Shown piece after piece: positions 35,935-47,204 of a DNA stretch of 64,000 bases (within the stretch, counting starts at the first letter, position 1; every line of letters starts with the position of its first letter). The notes below the pieces were generated by a model that saw nothing but the letters and a program-made list of their open reading frames with translations, ran no database searches and was not told the origin of the DNA. The stretch spans positions 1,347,000-1,410,999 of the forward strand of contig JAFMSR010000015.1 of the NCBI GenBank assembly GCA_022818135.1, written 5' to 3'. The position numbers and the translations under genes are program-made. The stretch comes from Saxidomus purpurata. Its lineage: Eukaryota; Mollusca; Bivalvia; Venerida; Veneridae.

Positions 35935-36549
35935 TGTAACCCTGGTATTAATTCGTCTGCTATGCGTATGTGTCGTCCATGTTGTATTGTCCGTAGTCAC
36001 CTAACTGTATTGTGTCTTATTTACCTAACTGTAACCGTGTCCGTACCTAATTGTATTGTGTCGTCTGTATATACCTAACTGTGTATTATTTCTATAGTTG
36101 GTTACGCAAGAGATGTCAGCGTGAGTTGAGAGGTCGTATGAATGTGCTCACTAAAACTCCTCGTGAATGACCCCTGCTCTATTCCCGCCTTTCCATTCTT
36201 TATCCTGGACACTTCTTCTTCTATTGCCTTAGGTATAAGATGTGCTTCAGAGTATCATCATACAGAAATACTGTAAGCGAATAGATATCTACGTATTTAG
36301 TATCTAAATACTTCAAGGAGTTGATCCTGGTAAGGTTTTAGATTGTTTTCATATTCCTTAACTGTGATAATTTGATATAATCTAAATTAGTGAATTTAAT
36401 GTAATTTGGAATTGTATAACGAATATTGAACTATTTGTAATTATTCCTTCTTATTTGTTTTAGGCTTTATTTCCATGTCTGTAATAAATACAGCGAATGC
36501 GGTCATACATTGAGTTAGTGTTTCTTATACACCACAACCCCCGGTTACA
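35935..36549 (+). repeat. 3' LTR, complete
   Basis: About 615 bp, starting TGTAACCC and ending GGTTACA as short inverted ends. AATAAA near 36484 is a candidate polyadenylation signal. It gives the reference for what the 5' LTR has lost. Confidence 0.88.
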
Positions 36550-36553
36550 ATGA

Positions 36554-37119
36554 TATTGATGATTTCAAACCTGTTGTGGTTATTTGTGGAGTTTCTTCAT
36601 GCGCCGTCAATTAATGATCTTGAAAACGTTAAATTGTTGATTGGAAAAGCAATATGACTTGATCGAAACTAGTTCGAAAAAGAGTGGTACACATAAACCG
36701 GCAATATACGGATACCAGGTGTATGATTTTTATGCGAAATAATTATTGAGAAGTTTAGGGGCGTGTAAACACTAGTGGGAGTTCCTGAAGAGTAAGTAGA
36801 CCATAATTTAATAATGAAAAATATCCTCCGTAAATTGTCAATCATTCGGTGATTACTAATACCAAAGCGAAGTACTAATGCGATGTAAACTCATTTCTTT
36901 TTGTTCAATACTCTTCCAGACTACTGTTCCAAACAATGAATAACTTTCTCTTGACAGCGTACATGGACTCAATGAGCATAGAGTCTGCTGTACAAAATGC
37001 AGTTAAGACAGCAAAGCTTCGATAACTTTGTTTTAGAGCAATTACATTCCACTTCTATCAGTAATATCGATGTGGACAAGAGCTTTTCATTAGCAACATA
37101 GAACGGTTATATAATGAAT
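36554..37119. other. Non-coding stretch between the LTR element and the satellite
   Basis: AT-rich; I see no gene or clear repeat boundary apart from early diverged satellite-like units toward its end. Confidence 0.5.
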
Positions 37120-38605
37120 GCTTTCTTAAGACCAGTCTGTCGCACATAGACTTACTCCGGGTATTCTTGACCAATACTTAATACGGACCAACTTGTCAAC
37201 GTTGGTAGGAGCTATAAGCATTTTCATGCAACATATAACGCTATTAAAATATTAGTTTGTTACATATAGACTTAGTCTGGATCATTCTGTATCAAGCCCT
37301 ACTTTTCAATCACTCTGATGCTAAAAGACTTAGTCCGGGTCTTCTTTTTCCTTGTTTCCCAACGAATACTTAACCTTGTCCTACTTGTTTATTAATTAAG
37401 ACTTAATCAAGTCCTACTTGTTTATTAATTAAGACTTAATCCAGTCCTATTTGTTTCTAAATGGAGACTCAATTTGGCACTACTGTTTTCTAATGAAGAC
37501 TTAATCCAGTCCTACTTGTTTCCTAATGACCAATTTATCCGGTCCTACTTGTGTCTTAAGGAAGACTTAATTCGGTTCAAATTGTTTCGTAATGAAACCT
37601 TAATGCGGTTCTACTTTTTTTATTAATAAAGGCTTAATTCGATCCTCCTTGATTCTAAATGAAGACTTTATTTGGTTTAAATTGTTTCGTAATGAAACCT
37701 TAATCCTGTCCTACTTTTTTATTAATGAATACTTAATCCGGTCCTTTTTGTCTCTAAATGAAGGCTTAAGTCGCTCCTACTTGTTCATTAATGAAGACTT
37801 TATCCGGCCAAACTGACTTAATTTGGCCCTACTTGTGACTAAATGAAGACTTAATTCGCTCCTGTTTATCAATGAAGTCTTAATTTGGTCGTACTTGTTT
37901 CTTAAGATATAATTAATCCGGTTCTACTTGTTTCTTAATGAAGACGAAATCCGGCCCTACTTGTTTCTCACTTCATTTGGTCTTACTATTGTATAAATGA
38001 AGACGTAATCCGGCTCTACTAGTTTCTTAAGAAAGTTTTAGACCGGTTCTACTTGTTTCTTAGTAAGGACTTAATTCGGCCCTACTTAATTTTAAACGAA
38101 GACTTAATCCAGGCCTACTTGTTTCTTAATGACGACTTAATACGGCCCTATTTGATCCTAGATTAAGACTAAATCCGGTCCTACTTGATTCTTAATGAAG
38201 ACTGAATCCGGTCTTACTTGTTTCTTAATGAAAGTGCAGCCTGGATCTTTTTGTTTCCCAACGAAGACTTAATCCAAACCTACCTATTTCTTAATAAAGT
38301 CTTAATGCGCCCTTGTTGTTTCTTAACAAAGACTATATCCGGTCCTACTTGTTTCTATATGAAAGTTTAATCTGAATCTCTTTGTTTCCCAACGAACTTT
38401 TAATCCATACCGATTTTTTTTCTTCTTGAAGACTTAATCCTTCTCTACTCATTTCTTTATGAAGACTTCATCTGAGTTTTTTTGTCTCCAAACGAAAACT
38501 TAACCGGTCCTATTTGTTTCTTAATGTAGACTTGTTTCTCAATGAAGACTTAATCAGGCCTACATGTTTTTAATGAACGTTTTATTTGGATCTCTTTGTT
38601 TATTT
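37120..38605. repeat. Degenerate ~33-bp satellite array
   Basis: Roughly 40-45 diverged units with a consensus near GAAGACTTAATCCGGTCCTA followed by CTTGTTTCTTAAT. Units vary by substitution and small indels, so the array is old. There is no open frame across it. Confidence 0.85.
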
Positions 38606-38614
38606 GCGAAATCC

Positions 38615-38866
38615 CAGCTTAAACACAAAATCGAAGCATTATAAAAAAAGACAAATAATCTCACTATAGAATTTATCAAATATATATAATGCAAAAGTAA
38701 AAAATATCATTTTACAGTGTGGTTACATTGTACATACTAACAGCTTAAACACAAAATCGAAGCATTATAAAAAAAGACAAATAATCTCACTATAGAATTT
38801 ATCAAATATATATAATACAAAAGTAAAAAATATCATTTTACAGTGTGGTTACATTGTACATACTAA
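38615..38866. repeat. 126-bp tandem duplication
   Basis: Two near-identical copies, 38615-38740 and 38741-38866, each starting CAGCTTAAACACAAAATCG; the only clear difference is G/A in AAT(G/A)CAAAAG. Confidence 0.88.
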
Positions 38867-39590
38867 CAGCTTACAGCAATTTGACCAAAACAAGATGATA
38901 AACATTTATAAACTGAAGTAATGCGATATCATTTCTTAGCAAATAAATAAAATATTATTTTTGTCACTACCCGCTTTTGGTATGGTAGGATTAATACTGT
39001 AGCAACGACAATGTCTTCATATTTGTACGGTGGTAAATGTAAATAGCAAATCACATATTATCATATATCTAGTAATTTTCCTTGTTGATATTTACCAATT
39101 TTACCTAGATTTTATCAATGGGATCTTCTGGCTTCTAATTTGGGCAAACATATTTCTTTCAATAGGGGTGTTTTGCACAATAATGATCTAAAAGATTAAC
39201 AACTTAAGCCCTTCTAAGACGCCATTGTATTTCTCGTCTGCTTCGAGGAGCAGCTGTTTTAAAAGGATCATTTTAATAGGCCTAGGAGCAAATACTCGAA
39301 ATGAAGAGGAGTCATCATTCGTACAACTTTTTCAAAAGCTATCATGCAGCCCGCGAAACTTTTAAGGTTCCCAGCAACAAAAGAATATGGATGATAATAC
39401 AAGTACTGGAATTCTAACAATAGAGAAGATTGCGTCACGCGTGTAGCACTAATGGTAAGCGATGAAAAGGGCGGAAAGGCATAGATGAAACTCACCATGG
39501 CATATACTAGACTAAGTTTATAATTATCTAACTAATGTTCAAACACTTTCCTGAACTTATTTTCTCCGTTAGACTACTAACAAACGACAC
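38867..39590. other. Non-coding region below the channel pseudogene
   Basis: No supported gene. It probably includes former 3' UTR of the second channel copy on the minus strand. Confidence 0.45.
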
Positions 39591-40432
39591 TTAGACGTTT
39601 TGGCCCACGGGAGAAAAGGCTGTAAGAGGGCAACATGCTGCGACATCTTTGTATTCATGCGCCACATTCAAACATTTTCTTGGATTCTGAATCAGTTTCG
39701 AACATTCCATGAAGTTTTTAACTAATACTGGCACAAGAAAACCAATCATGGCAAAACCGCAGAGTGCTGTGAAAGAACTAACCTGCCAAACTGCTTCCAA
39801 TCTCCAGATAATAACACACAGAAGCAAACACAAGGGTGCCAAAAGCAAAGATACTTGCAATGAACACCATTTCTCCAGCACTAGCTTTAAACGTGCTAAC
39901 AAAAACATCTATATCCAGTAGTGTTTTGAAATGTTTGAGAACCCTCCAGACACGCAGAATCCGGAAAACTCCTAAGATTTCGATCATCGTAACATTGAGA
40001 TCAACAAATTCGCTTAGTATCACCAAGGCATAGTCAGGAAGAATGGCCAAGAAATCTATATCTCCAAGAAAAGAAAAAAATAAACTAAATTCTATTGGAA
40101 GCCTCTACGACACGGATGATCTACTCTGATGTGAAGAATAAGCAATAATTGTAACCGAAATGTTGTTGTCTGTTGCTGACTCCGATTCCAAAGTATCATT
40201 TTCCTCAAAGTAAACGTCTGATGTGTCATTACCGGAAACGTTTAAAATTTCGCAATTTCTCTTACGGCGGAACAGTGAAGTTTTCTCGAAGATCATTATG
40301 AAAACGGACACACAGATTAAGAAATATGTAAAAATAGCTTAAGTCTTGCAGGCATTGAAATCGCAGGGTCGCTTAGGATATTCCATATTTACATTGTTGT
40401 GGTAGATGTAACGGTATCCTCAGTGTTTACAG
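39591..40432 (-). pseudogene. Second K+ channel copy, ruined exon 4
   Basis: Recognisable pieces: KRNCEILNVSGNDTSD in the S1-S2 loop (about 40200-40265), the S4 stretch RILRVWRVLKHFK, the S5 region GEMVFIASIFAFGTL, then after a deletion the S6 stretch and the C-terminus AFSPVGQNV ending in TAA. Compared with the intact copy, roughly 100 bp from after GSS to before AG are missing near 39795, which removes the pore helix and filter. A further ~8-nt loss shifts S6 out of frame. S6 here still has VPV, unlike the intact copy. Confidence 0.85.
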
Positions 40433-41267
40433 CATTATGCATGAAATAGAATTAACAATCTTTAAACCCCAGAAAAGGGTTTTAGAGGACATACTGGCAT
40501 TGTTTTATTTGTTATGTAGAAGTGTAAGTGTCCTCCAATTAAAACAAAATTACACATTTGAAAATAAAGATGCTATACTTAATTTCATAAAGTTATCACA
40601 GAAAATGTTGGCAGCTATCTGACCATATATAATTACAATCTGCTGTTAGTTTTTTCAATTTGCTTGATACGGGAAAAACCGGGTTTTTCCCGTCCTTAAG
40701 TTACACGTGAATTAAAAATTATTGATGAATTAAGTGTAAAATGAATTTACAATAATTTCAATATATATACGTCCAAGTTGAATTTAGGTTCTCCGTTACA
40801 GGAGCCATTTTGGATTTCGACTTCCGGTGGTAATGACTAAAACATTTCCGAAAACAACTCTTCCCCCTGTTTTCATTCTTCAACAACCAGCTAATTACTG
40901 GTTGTTAAACTTAACGATTTTTTAAAACTTTTTAAAAGAAATTAATTATATATAAAAGTATTTTCCCAATTTTGTCAGGAACGCTGAATTGACGCAGCTA
41001 CCGCGCTGTAAGGGGAGGTAATCGTTACGTTGCGTTATTCAAAAAGCGTCTACTGACCACGAACTGAAGCGTTGTTTAATGGACGTCATCGTACCATTAT
41101 ACGGAAATTTGTATTACAGTATGATTTGTGTGTGTTTTTTTTTTTTAATGTTTCTTTGGTTAGACTGTAGTACATGTGGTGTATTTCTTATTATGATAAC
41201 AGTTACAAATCAATTAATGTATTTAGTTTTTCCTGTGGATAGGTAGCACCTATGGTTATATTATTAT

Positions 41268-41383
41268 ATAAATATCATATGGCAGCATGTGTGACATTGA
41301 TATTGTCAACCCAAGCCGAGGGTGACATTCTGTTTCGAGGGTTGACAATATCAATGTCACACATGCTGCCATATGATATTTAT
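41268..41383. repeat. Perfect 45-nt-arm hairpin
   Basis: 41268-41312 and 41339-41383 are exact inverted complements with a 26-bp loop; arms contain GGCAGCATGTGTGACATTGA. Probably the centre of a hairpin MITE. A separate 25-bp palindrome built on GGGAAAAACCGGGTTTTTCC sits at 40669-40693. Confidence 0.85.
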
Positions 41384-41865
41384 TTTATTATACCGAACAA
41401 AATTAAGTACATAAAAAAGTTTTAAAATATTTTTAATTCATTTAATAAAACATGTTTAACAAGGTAAACAAAATATCACATATATCAGGAAGAACAAAAT
41501 TCCACTGTTAACAATGCTAATTAAATTCCTTCGAAAACTGTTTTTTACTGTACTTGACTGTTCATTGTGTTTTTGTGTACACATTGATTAGTGACGTCAC
41601 TGCTGTATGTGTATAAGGGAGGCAATCACGTCATGATTTAGCTAAAATATTGAAGCAGTTATTTGCCCTTATATGACATTTCAAAATATCACTGCGGTCA
41701 CATGACCTGACAGTCAATTTTCGCTTGGTCACGTGTCAAAAAGGTTGAAAATGTTTCTGATAGTCAAAATATCTCTTTTTCGGGTAATGGGATTTTACCA
41801 TTGTAGACAAAAGTGAGGTATAATAAAGCATGATATTAAGTGCCTGTCAAATCTATGTGATTTAA

Positions 41866-42476
41866 TACATCATGATAAGTGTATGTAAACTCAATGTGAT
41901 ATATGGTAATACGTGTATGTCAAAACTATGTAATTTGATATATTGTGATAATTGTATGTCAAAACTATGTGCTTTGATATATTGTGATAAGTGTATGTCA
42001 AAACTATATGCTTTGATATATTGTGATAGTGTATGTCAAAACTATATGCTTTGATATATTGTGATAAGTGTATGTCAAAACTATATGCTTTGATATATTG
42101 TGATAAGTGTATGTCAAAACTATATGCTTTGATATATTGTGATAAGTGTATGTCAAAACTATATGCTTTGATATATTGTGATAAGTGTATGTCAAAACTA
42201 TATGCTTTGATATATTGTGATAAGTGTATGTCAAAACTATGTGCTTTGATATATTGTGATAAGTGTATGTCAAAACTATATGCTTTGATATATTGTGATA
42301 AGTGTATGTCAAAACTATATGCTTTGAATTGTGATAATTGTATATAAAAACTATATCTCGCTTTGATATATTGTGATAAGTGTATGTCAAAACTATATGC
42401 TTTGATATATTGTGATAAGTGTATGTCAAAACTATGTGCTTTGATATATTGTGATAAGTGTATGTCAAAATTATGT
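41866..42476. repeat. 39-bp minisatellite, about 15 units
   Basis: The unit, in two parts, is GTGATAAGTGTATGTCAAAA then CTATATGCTTTGATATATT. Because 39 is a multiple of 3, several frames stay open on both strands and give artificial 13-residue repeats. It lies in the last intron of the second channel copy, close to exon 3's donor. Confidence 0.92.
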
Positions 42477-42522
42477 GACGCGCTCGTGATCCTGGTATAT
42501 ATATACATAAGTAACAAACTAC

Positions 42523-43854
42523 CTGATCTGGGCCTGGCCCAGCGATTCCGGTCTGTTGTATCCCACTAAGGCCCAGACCGCAAAACAAGAGATCATTCCT
42601 TAAAGACAGTCGGTCAATGAACGATGGGATGTATAACTGTCCGGTGCGCAAGAAGTCTAAAATTATCTGAAAAGAATAAACATACTTTTATAATATAAAG
42701 ATTACTTATGTATATACAAACCTGATCAGTCTGAGAAAGATGTCTCAAATGAGTAAAAATCTTTAATTTGCAGAAATGTCATATGTTCGTTAAAGACCAC
42801 ACTAATATGTGTCTACCTTGAGTGCGTCTGGGTCTTTGTCAAAGAAGTACTCCTTCTTCTCAGGTCTGAAGTGTTCTTCAAGGAAGCTGCTGTCCGTCAG
42901 TGGACTGTTCGGGATTCGAAGCAGTGTTGACCTAGTAATAAAGAAGGCATTTGACATTTTTGTATCTACACTGCAACACAGGTGTAAGCATGATTTAAAA
43001 CATACAAGCTTGTTTTTTTAATGTTCGTTCAACATAACCGTTTTCAGCTTTTTAAGAGATCGTGGATATCAACATTTGCATCCTTTCAAATAGCGTTACG
43101 GTTTAAACGCATTTATTTTATTTCGATTTTGACGAAATCTTCCGTAGCTCATGAACTCGTTCTCAAACACATATTCCAGATATTAGCACAGTCGCGAGAG
43201 AAAAGCAGCGACTTTTTCATCACTGCTGTCCATTTATGGTTGGGTGGACTGACTTCATTGTCTGGTGTCAAAGGACACACCTCCTCGTTCGGCAGTTATT
43301 GAAACCCGTGACCCTCCGTTCAAACGTTTTAACCACTGAGCTATCGAGATATGGTTACATCTTAGATATTTGATACATACTTGACTAGCACCCAGTGTAA
43401 ACGCATGCGCTTGGGCACAAACGAAAGCTAACACACAAGGCAGACTCAGTTAAACCAAACAAGAATGACAACTTAGATAATTAGGAGACTCGCCAGCATT
43501 GAACAAATATGGCAACTTGAATATTGAGCAAAAACTAAATAGCTAGAGTAACTGATAAATTAGGGAGACTCAATGATACTAAACACGTACGACAACTGAC
43601 ACACTGAGGGAACTCAATTACACTAAACAAGTAAAATAACTAGCATATTGTGGAGACTTAGTAATGATTTAGAATAATGATCCCAACAAAAATTGCCAAA
43701 AACGAAAGTTTTGTTACATACCACCCTGAGGACTGAAGACTTACTTGTAGGTCTCGAATGTAACACCTCCAACATTAAAGACCGCAGTTTCTTCTGATGG
43801 AGCAGTTTGTGCTGAGTTACTTGCAGGATTCATGGGTTTAATGCTGTCATCCAT
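42523..43854 (-). CDS. Second K+ channel copy, exons 1-3: open T1 domain
   Basis: Starts at the same ATG (MDDSI) as the intact gene and reads through VFNVGGVTFETYK, TLLRIPNSPL, EYFFDKDPDAL and ILDFLRTGQLYIP to PGPDQ. There are 2 extra codons near the end of exon 3. A W-to-C change in LLF(W/C)GL alters a conserved T1 position, a sign of relaxed constraint. The intron between exons 1 and 2 has gained a SINE. Whether it is expressed cannot be told. Confidence 0.7.
43240..43350 (-). mobile_element. tRNA-derived SINE
   Basis: On the minus strand, 43343-43333 reads TAGCTCAGTGG, a perfect A box, and 43307-43297 reads GGGTTTCAATA, a B box. Spacing fits an internal pol III promoter. It is inserted between exons 1 and 2 of the second channel copy. 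Confidence 0.65.
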
Positions 43855-44002
43855 AACGATGATTGTCTGAAACTGTATGAAAGACCAATCTGTATCATAA
43901 TATATCAAAATGTGTACGGTAGCATAAATGCACGCATACATGGTACATTTCTACAGTATTATGTCAAATAATGCATTATAAGAAAGCAAAAACATGCATA
44001 CC

Positions 44003-44205
44003 GCGGCATGAATGCACTCTTAGCTGAATAATTCATACGGAAAATACCGAGTAGAAATAATGTAATTGGGATGTATCGCGGCATGAATGCACTCCTAGCT
44101 GAATAATTCATACGGAAAATGCCGAGCAAAAAAAAATTATAATCGGGATGTATTGCGGCAAGAATGCACTCTTAGCTGAATAATTCATACGGAAAATGCC
44201 GATCG
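44003..44205. repeat. Three tandem copies of a ~76-bp repeat
   Basis: Units begin at 44003, 44078 and 44155 with GCGGCATGAATGCACTC and include TAGCTGAATAATTCATACGG. Non-coding. Confidence 0.85.
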
Positions 44206-44693
44206 CGTCTCATTTACATTTGGTAGTCTGTCATGATACATTGATACTTGTGTCGAGAATTTGACTACATGTACTAATTAACATAACAATGTCAGGTAAA
44301 TTTGTTTGAAGCTTTTGCAAAACTTGTTTGGGATGTGGGTGGGGGATTGGTGAAGTGGGATTGTTTGCTAATTTCTTAACATGAGTGCCGACGAGGCAAT
44401 TACCTAAAGACTAACCCTTTAAGCTAGATTTTAAAAAGTTTAGGCAATTCCATTCCTTTTATTAGGAATGTTTTACAGACGATTCCGGCAAGTTATCGTC
44501 TGCTTAGGAACGTTAGTGTTTGAAGTAGAAAAGTATATACTTTATAAGACAGTGGGCAAAATGGGTTAAAGCAGAATATAAAATTCAGCCATGAAAATAA
44601 AACAAATTACACTATAACAGTGAGAAAAAACCCCGGATTCAATCAGAAATATTCAGTACTGTATGTTAGAACATGTAAACAAACGTTACTCAC

Positions 44694-44843
44694 CAAAAGT
44701 ATCTGATGTTTCTCTCTGCAAACGTCTGAGCATGTTTTATCGATTACATAAATGTCCTTGGACGCATTTACAGAGTTATGCGTAAACAAATTCTGCGTAA
44801 ATGTCAGAAAAAACAACGCGGTTACTATATGTATATAGTACAT
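44694..44843 (-). other. Possible 5' exon of the second K+ channel copy
   Basis: A 50-codon frame from ATG at 44843 to a strong donor (TTTTG|GTGAGT) at 44694. It starts with a hydrophobic, signal-like stretch (MYYIHIVTALFFLTFTQ). The donor is phase 0 and would join in frame, through the acceptor at about 43868, to the codons before MDDSI. The corresponding exon of the intact gene is non-coding, so the open frame may be chance. Confidence 0.35.
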
Positions 44844-45013
44844 TTATTTACAATTTCTCCTTCGATTTATTCTGTAAAATGCATACACATTCAAGGCATA
44901 AACTTAATGCAGGATATAGATCCTTTGTAAAAAGCCACTTGGTTGAAGTTTGTACGTAGACAATTGCCCCTTGATTGATTTGACAAGAATTCAACAAAAC
45001 CTATTGTTGCTGC

Positions 45014-45150
45014 TTAAAGTGACGTACCCTACATCTATACTATTATATTCTCGAAACATATATAATGACTGTGTTAAATGAACGAATTCTAGAGAGAAAT
45101 GATAAAGTAAATAAAATTTTACTTCAATGGAAAACAACCATATGGCACAA
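45014..45150 (+). mobile_element. TTAA MITE, truncated copy
   Basis: Shares CTATACTATTATATTCTCGAAACATATATAATGACTGTG-type sequence with the copy at 46017 (positions 45032-45080) and the same GAATTCAACAAAACCTATTG flank at 44988 and 45995. The matching flanks imply a duplicated segment or an assembly duplication. Confidence 0.6.
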
Positions 45151-45309
45151 GAAAATACCAACGCTATAGCTTCGCTAAAACCAAAAAAATTTCACACATA
45201 CCACAGTGATTTTCGCTAAATTCTCCCTAATACTGCGGTACTGCGAAAGAAGCCATTACAAATATATTTGTTAGACTAAAATAATGGCGTAGACGACCTT
45301 CTGTCATAC

Positions 45310-45709
45310 TCAGCGGTTTTTTTTTTTTTTTTTTTTTTTTATTTTTTTTGTGGCCCGGAGGGGCGGGGGGGTTGGGCGGTTTTTTTTTCCCCCTCTCCCC
45401 ACCCCCCCCCCCCCCCCCCCCCCCACCCCAAAAAAAAAAAAAAAAAAACCCCCCCCCCCCCAAAAAAAAAACCCCCCCCCCCCCCCCCCCCCATTTTGAG
45501 ACAAAATTACACGAAAAAAAAAATTAAGTCTAAACATATATATTCATGTTTTGATAGTTTCAGCCGTCGCATTACCGCAATATTATTGGAGAATTTAGTG
45601 AAAATCACCGTCTGGAAAATGTGTGACATTTTTCTGGTTTGAGCAAAATCGCTCACGCTTTGGCATTTTCGCTTGTAGAACGAAAACGGCAAGGAATTTT
45701 CCATTTTCC

Positions 45710-45746
<37 letters not shown>

Positions 45747-45876
45747 CCCCCCCCCCCCCCCCCCCCCCCCCCCTTGAAGTAAACTCCCCCCCCCCAAACA
45801 TTTTCTTACAGCCAGTGTGTTGGGAACCTTGTCTAAGTAAAGCTCTGAAGAAAAAAAATTTTTTCAATTTTTTTAT

Positions 45877-45912
<36 letters not shown>

Positions 45913-45965
45913 TATTCTGATATCAATTTTAAAATGCATAAAAAAAAAACTAATAAAAAAAAAAA
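45310..45965. repeat. Homopolymer C, A and T blocks
   Basis: Long runs of C, A and T (45317-45345, 45400-45492, 45711-45773, 45879-45912, 45940-45968) alternate with short normal sequence. Open frames across these runs encode poly-Gly or poly-Pro and are meaningless. Sequencing or assembly noise in a homopolymer-rich locus is likely. Confidence 0.8.
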
Positions 45966-46016
45966 AAACAGGTATGTTCCTTCCACTTGAATGGAATTCA
46001 ACAAAACCTATTGTTT

Positions 46017-46342
46017 TTGTTTAAAGTGTTTTTCCTTCATCTATACTATTATATTCTCGAAACATATATAATGACTGTGTTAAATGAACGTAAAATGATA
46101 AATAAATAAAATTTTAAAGAACAACATATGGCGAAAAATGCCTCATTTTACCACAATTAATCAATATAGAAGCCTTCTGTTATATATCGCTATTTACCTA
46201 TTAATTTAGACTAGTTACTAGTCTGATAAAATTTATGTTTTTTCAATATACTATATTTCATGCACTATTTCCAGTCTATTTTATATGATTTGCTTTGTAC
46301 ACTGGGGCAGTTTTATATAGGGTATGTTCCTTTAATTAATGC
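46017..46342 (+). mobile_element. TTAA-flanked MITE, second full copy
   Basis: Starts TTAAAGTG and ends CCTTTAA, with internal CTATTATATTCTCGAAAC and AAAATGCCTCATTTTACC, matching the copy at 11798-12171 in the opposite orientation. Confidence 0.6.
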
Positions 46343-47204
46343 CTGTAACACATTTTTGAAATATTGGATTGTACTGATTATTCATTTGATCTGAGAATTC
46401 AGTTTGACTGATTATCAGTAATTCGTTTTTTCTTAAGCGTTGCACGTGTGTCTAAGCTTTAAATAGGCGGAACATTTTATCTAACCATCATTCATTGACA
46501 GGGAAATGAGTACCCTGATTCACCATAGCCAAACTGCCAACATTTCGAAATAAATTGGCTCTCGAGCTTGCGGTAAAAAATCAGTGAGAGGTTCGTCGAT
46601 ATCAAGTTAGTGATCTTGACCTTTCAACCACGGATGCAGGTCTCCGGTTTTGCAATACCTGTTATTTATACACTGGGAAGATGTTAGCAAACAAGCAAAA
46701 TTAAAATAAAATGTACCTTTGTCAGCATAACTAACTCATACAGCGTGAAACGAAACATTTGTTTTAAAACTATAAGTTCGATGCTTTAGATATTGTGATT
46801 ACATGTACATGTGGTAAGTCATTATAACTCGACTCTTTGCTATTGTGTGAAACATCGATCTACAGCGGCAAGACGTTTCAAAACAGTTTGTAAAAATAAT
46901 TGACGGATTCGTCGTCAATAATCATCACGCTGGACGTACTTTCAATCTTAACAACTTTAGTCTTACTTGGCTAGACAATGTGTTACCCACGTTTAACATG
47001 AACACCATTCAAAATTATTCCAATTCGTTGTGAAACTGCATCTTATAGTCAATGCTCAAGAATGATAAGTTCTACAGCCAAAGAAGACAGAAACACTAAA
47101 ATGATGATGTGTAAAATCATATCCTAGCAAGTCAAAGATGAATGATGTTTCACTGTCAGCTTCAATATATATGATAATGCAATTTCAAATGTTGAAGTTA
47201 GCAC
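46343..47204. other. Non-coding stretch
   Basis: No exon recognised; ordinary AT-rich sequence leading into a LINE relic. Confidence 0.45.

Larger units (their letters stand above)
27372..36553 (+). mobile_element. Gypsy-type LTR retrotransposon (dead), with nested LINE
   Basis: ATGA at 27372-27375 and 36550-36553 is the target duplication. The 5' LTR survives only as 27376-27536; the 3' LTR is 35935-36549 and ends GGTTACA opposite TGTAACC. A purine tract (35921-35934) precedes the 3' LTR. Internal order is gag, protease, reverse transcriptase, RNase H, integrase on the plus strand, with several frameshifts and a stop. The two LTRs differ at about 4 of 160 comparable bases, so the insertion is fairly young. 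The primer-binding site and leader are missing. Confidence 0.9.
39591..43854 (-). pseudogene. Second K+ channel gene copy, channel core destroyed
   Basis: Minus-strand exons match the intact gene in order, length and phase: 43854-43745 (110 nt), 42931-42817 (115 nt), 42666-42523 (144 nt against 138), then a ruined exon 4 at about 40432-39591. Exons 1-3 have no stop and keep good splice sites. Exon 4 has lost its acceptor AG (CAG became CAT), is broken by shifts into three frames, and lacks the pore loop with TVGYGD. If transcribed it could give only a T1-domain protein. It is most simply a pseudogene from local duplication. Confidence 0.88.

Noticed and set aside
41866..42476. CRISPR-like array
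   Set aside because: Units are contiguous without unique spacers, and the context is eukaryotic.
41872..42651. Long frames of 13-residue repeats on both strands
   Set aside because: They follow from the 39-bp minisatellite period being a multiple of three.
45227..46024. Poly-Gly and poly-Pro reading frames
   Set aside because: Products of homopolymer C/A runs, not proteins.
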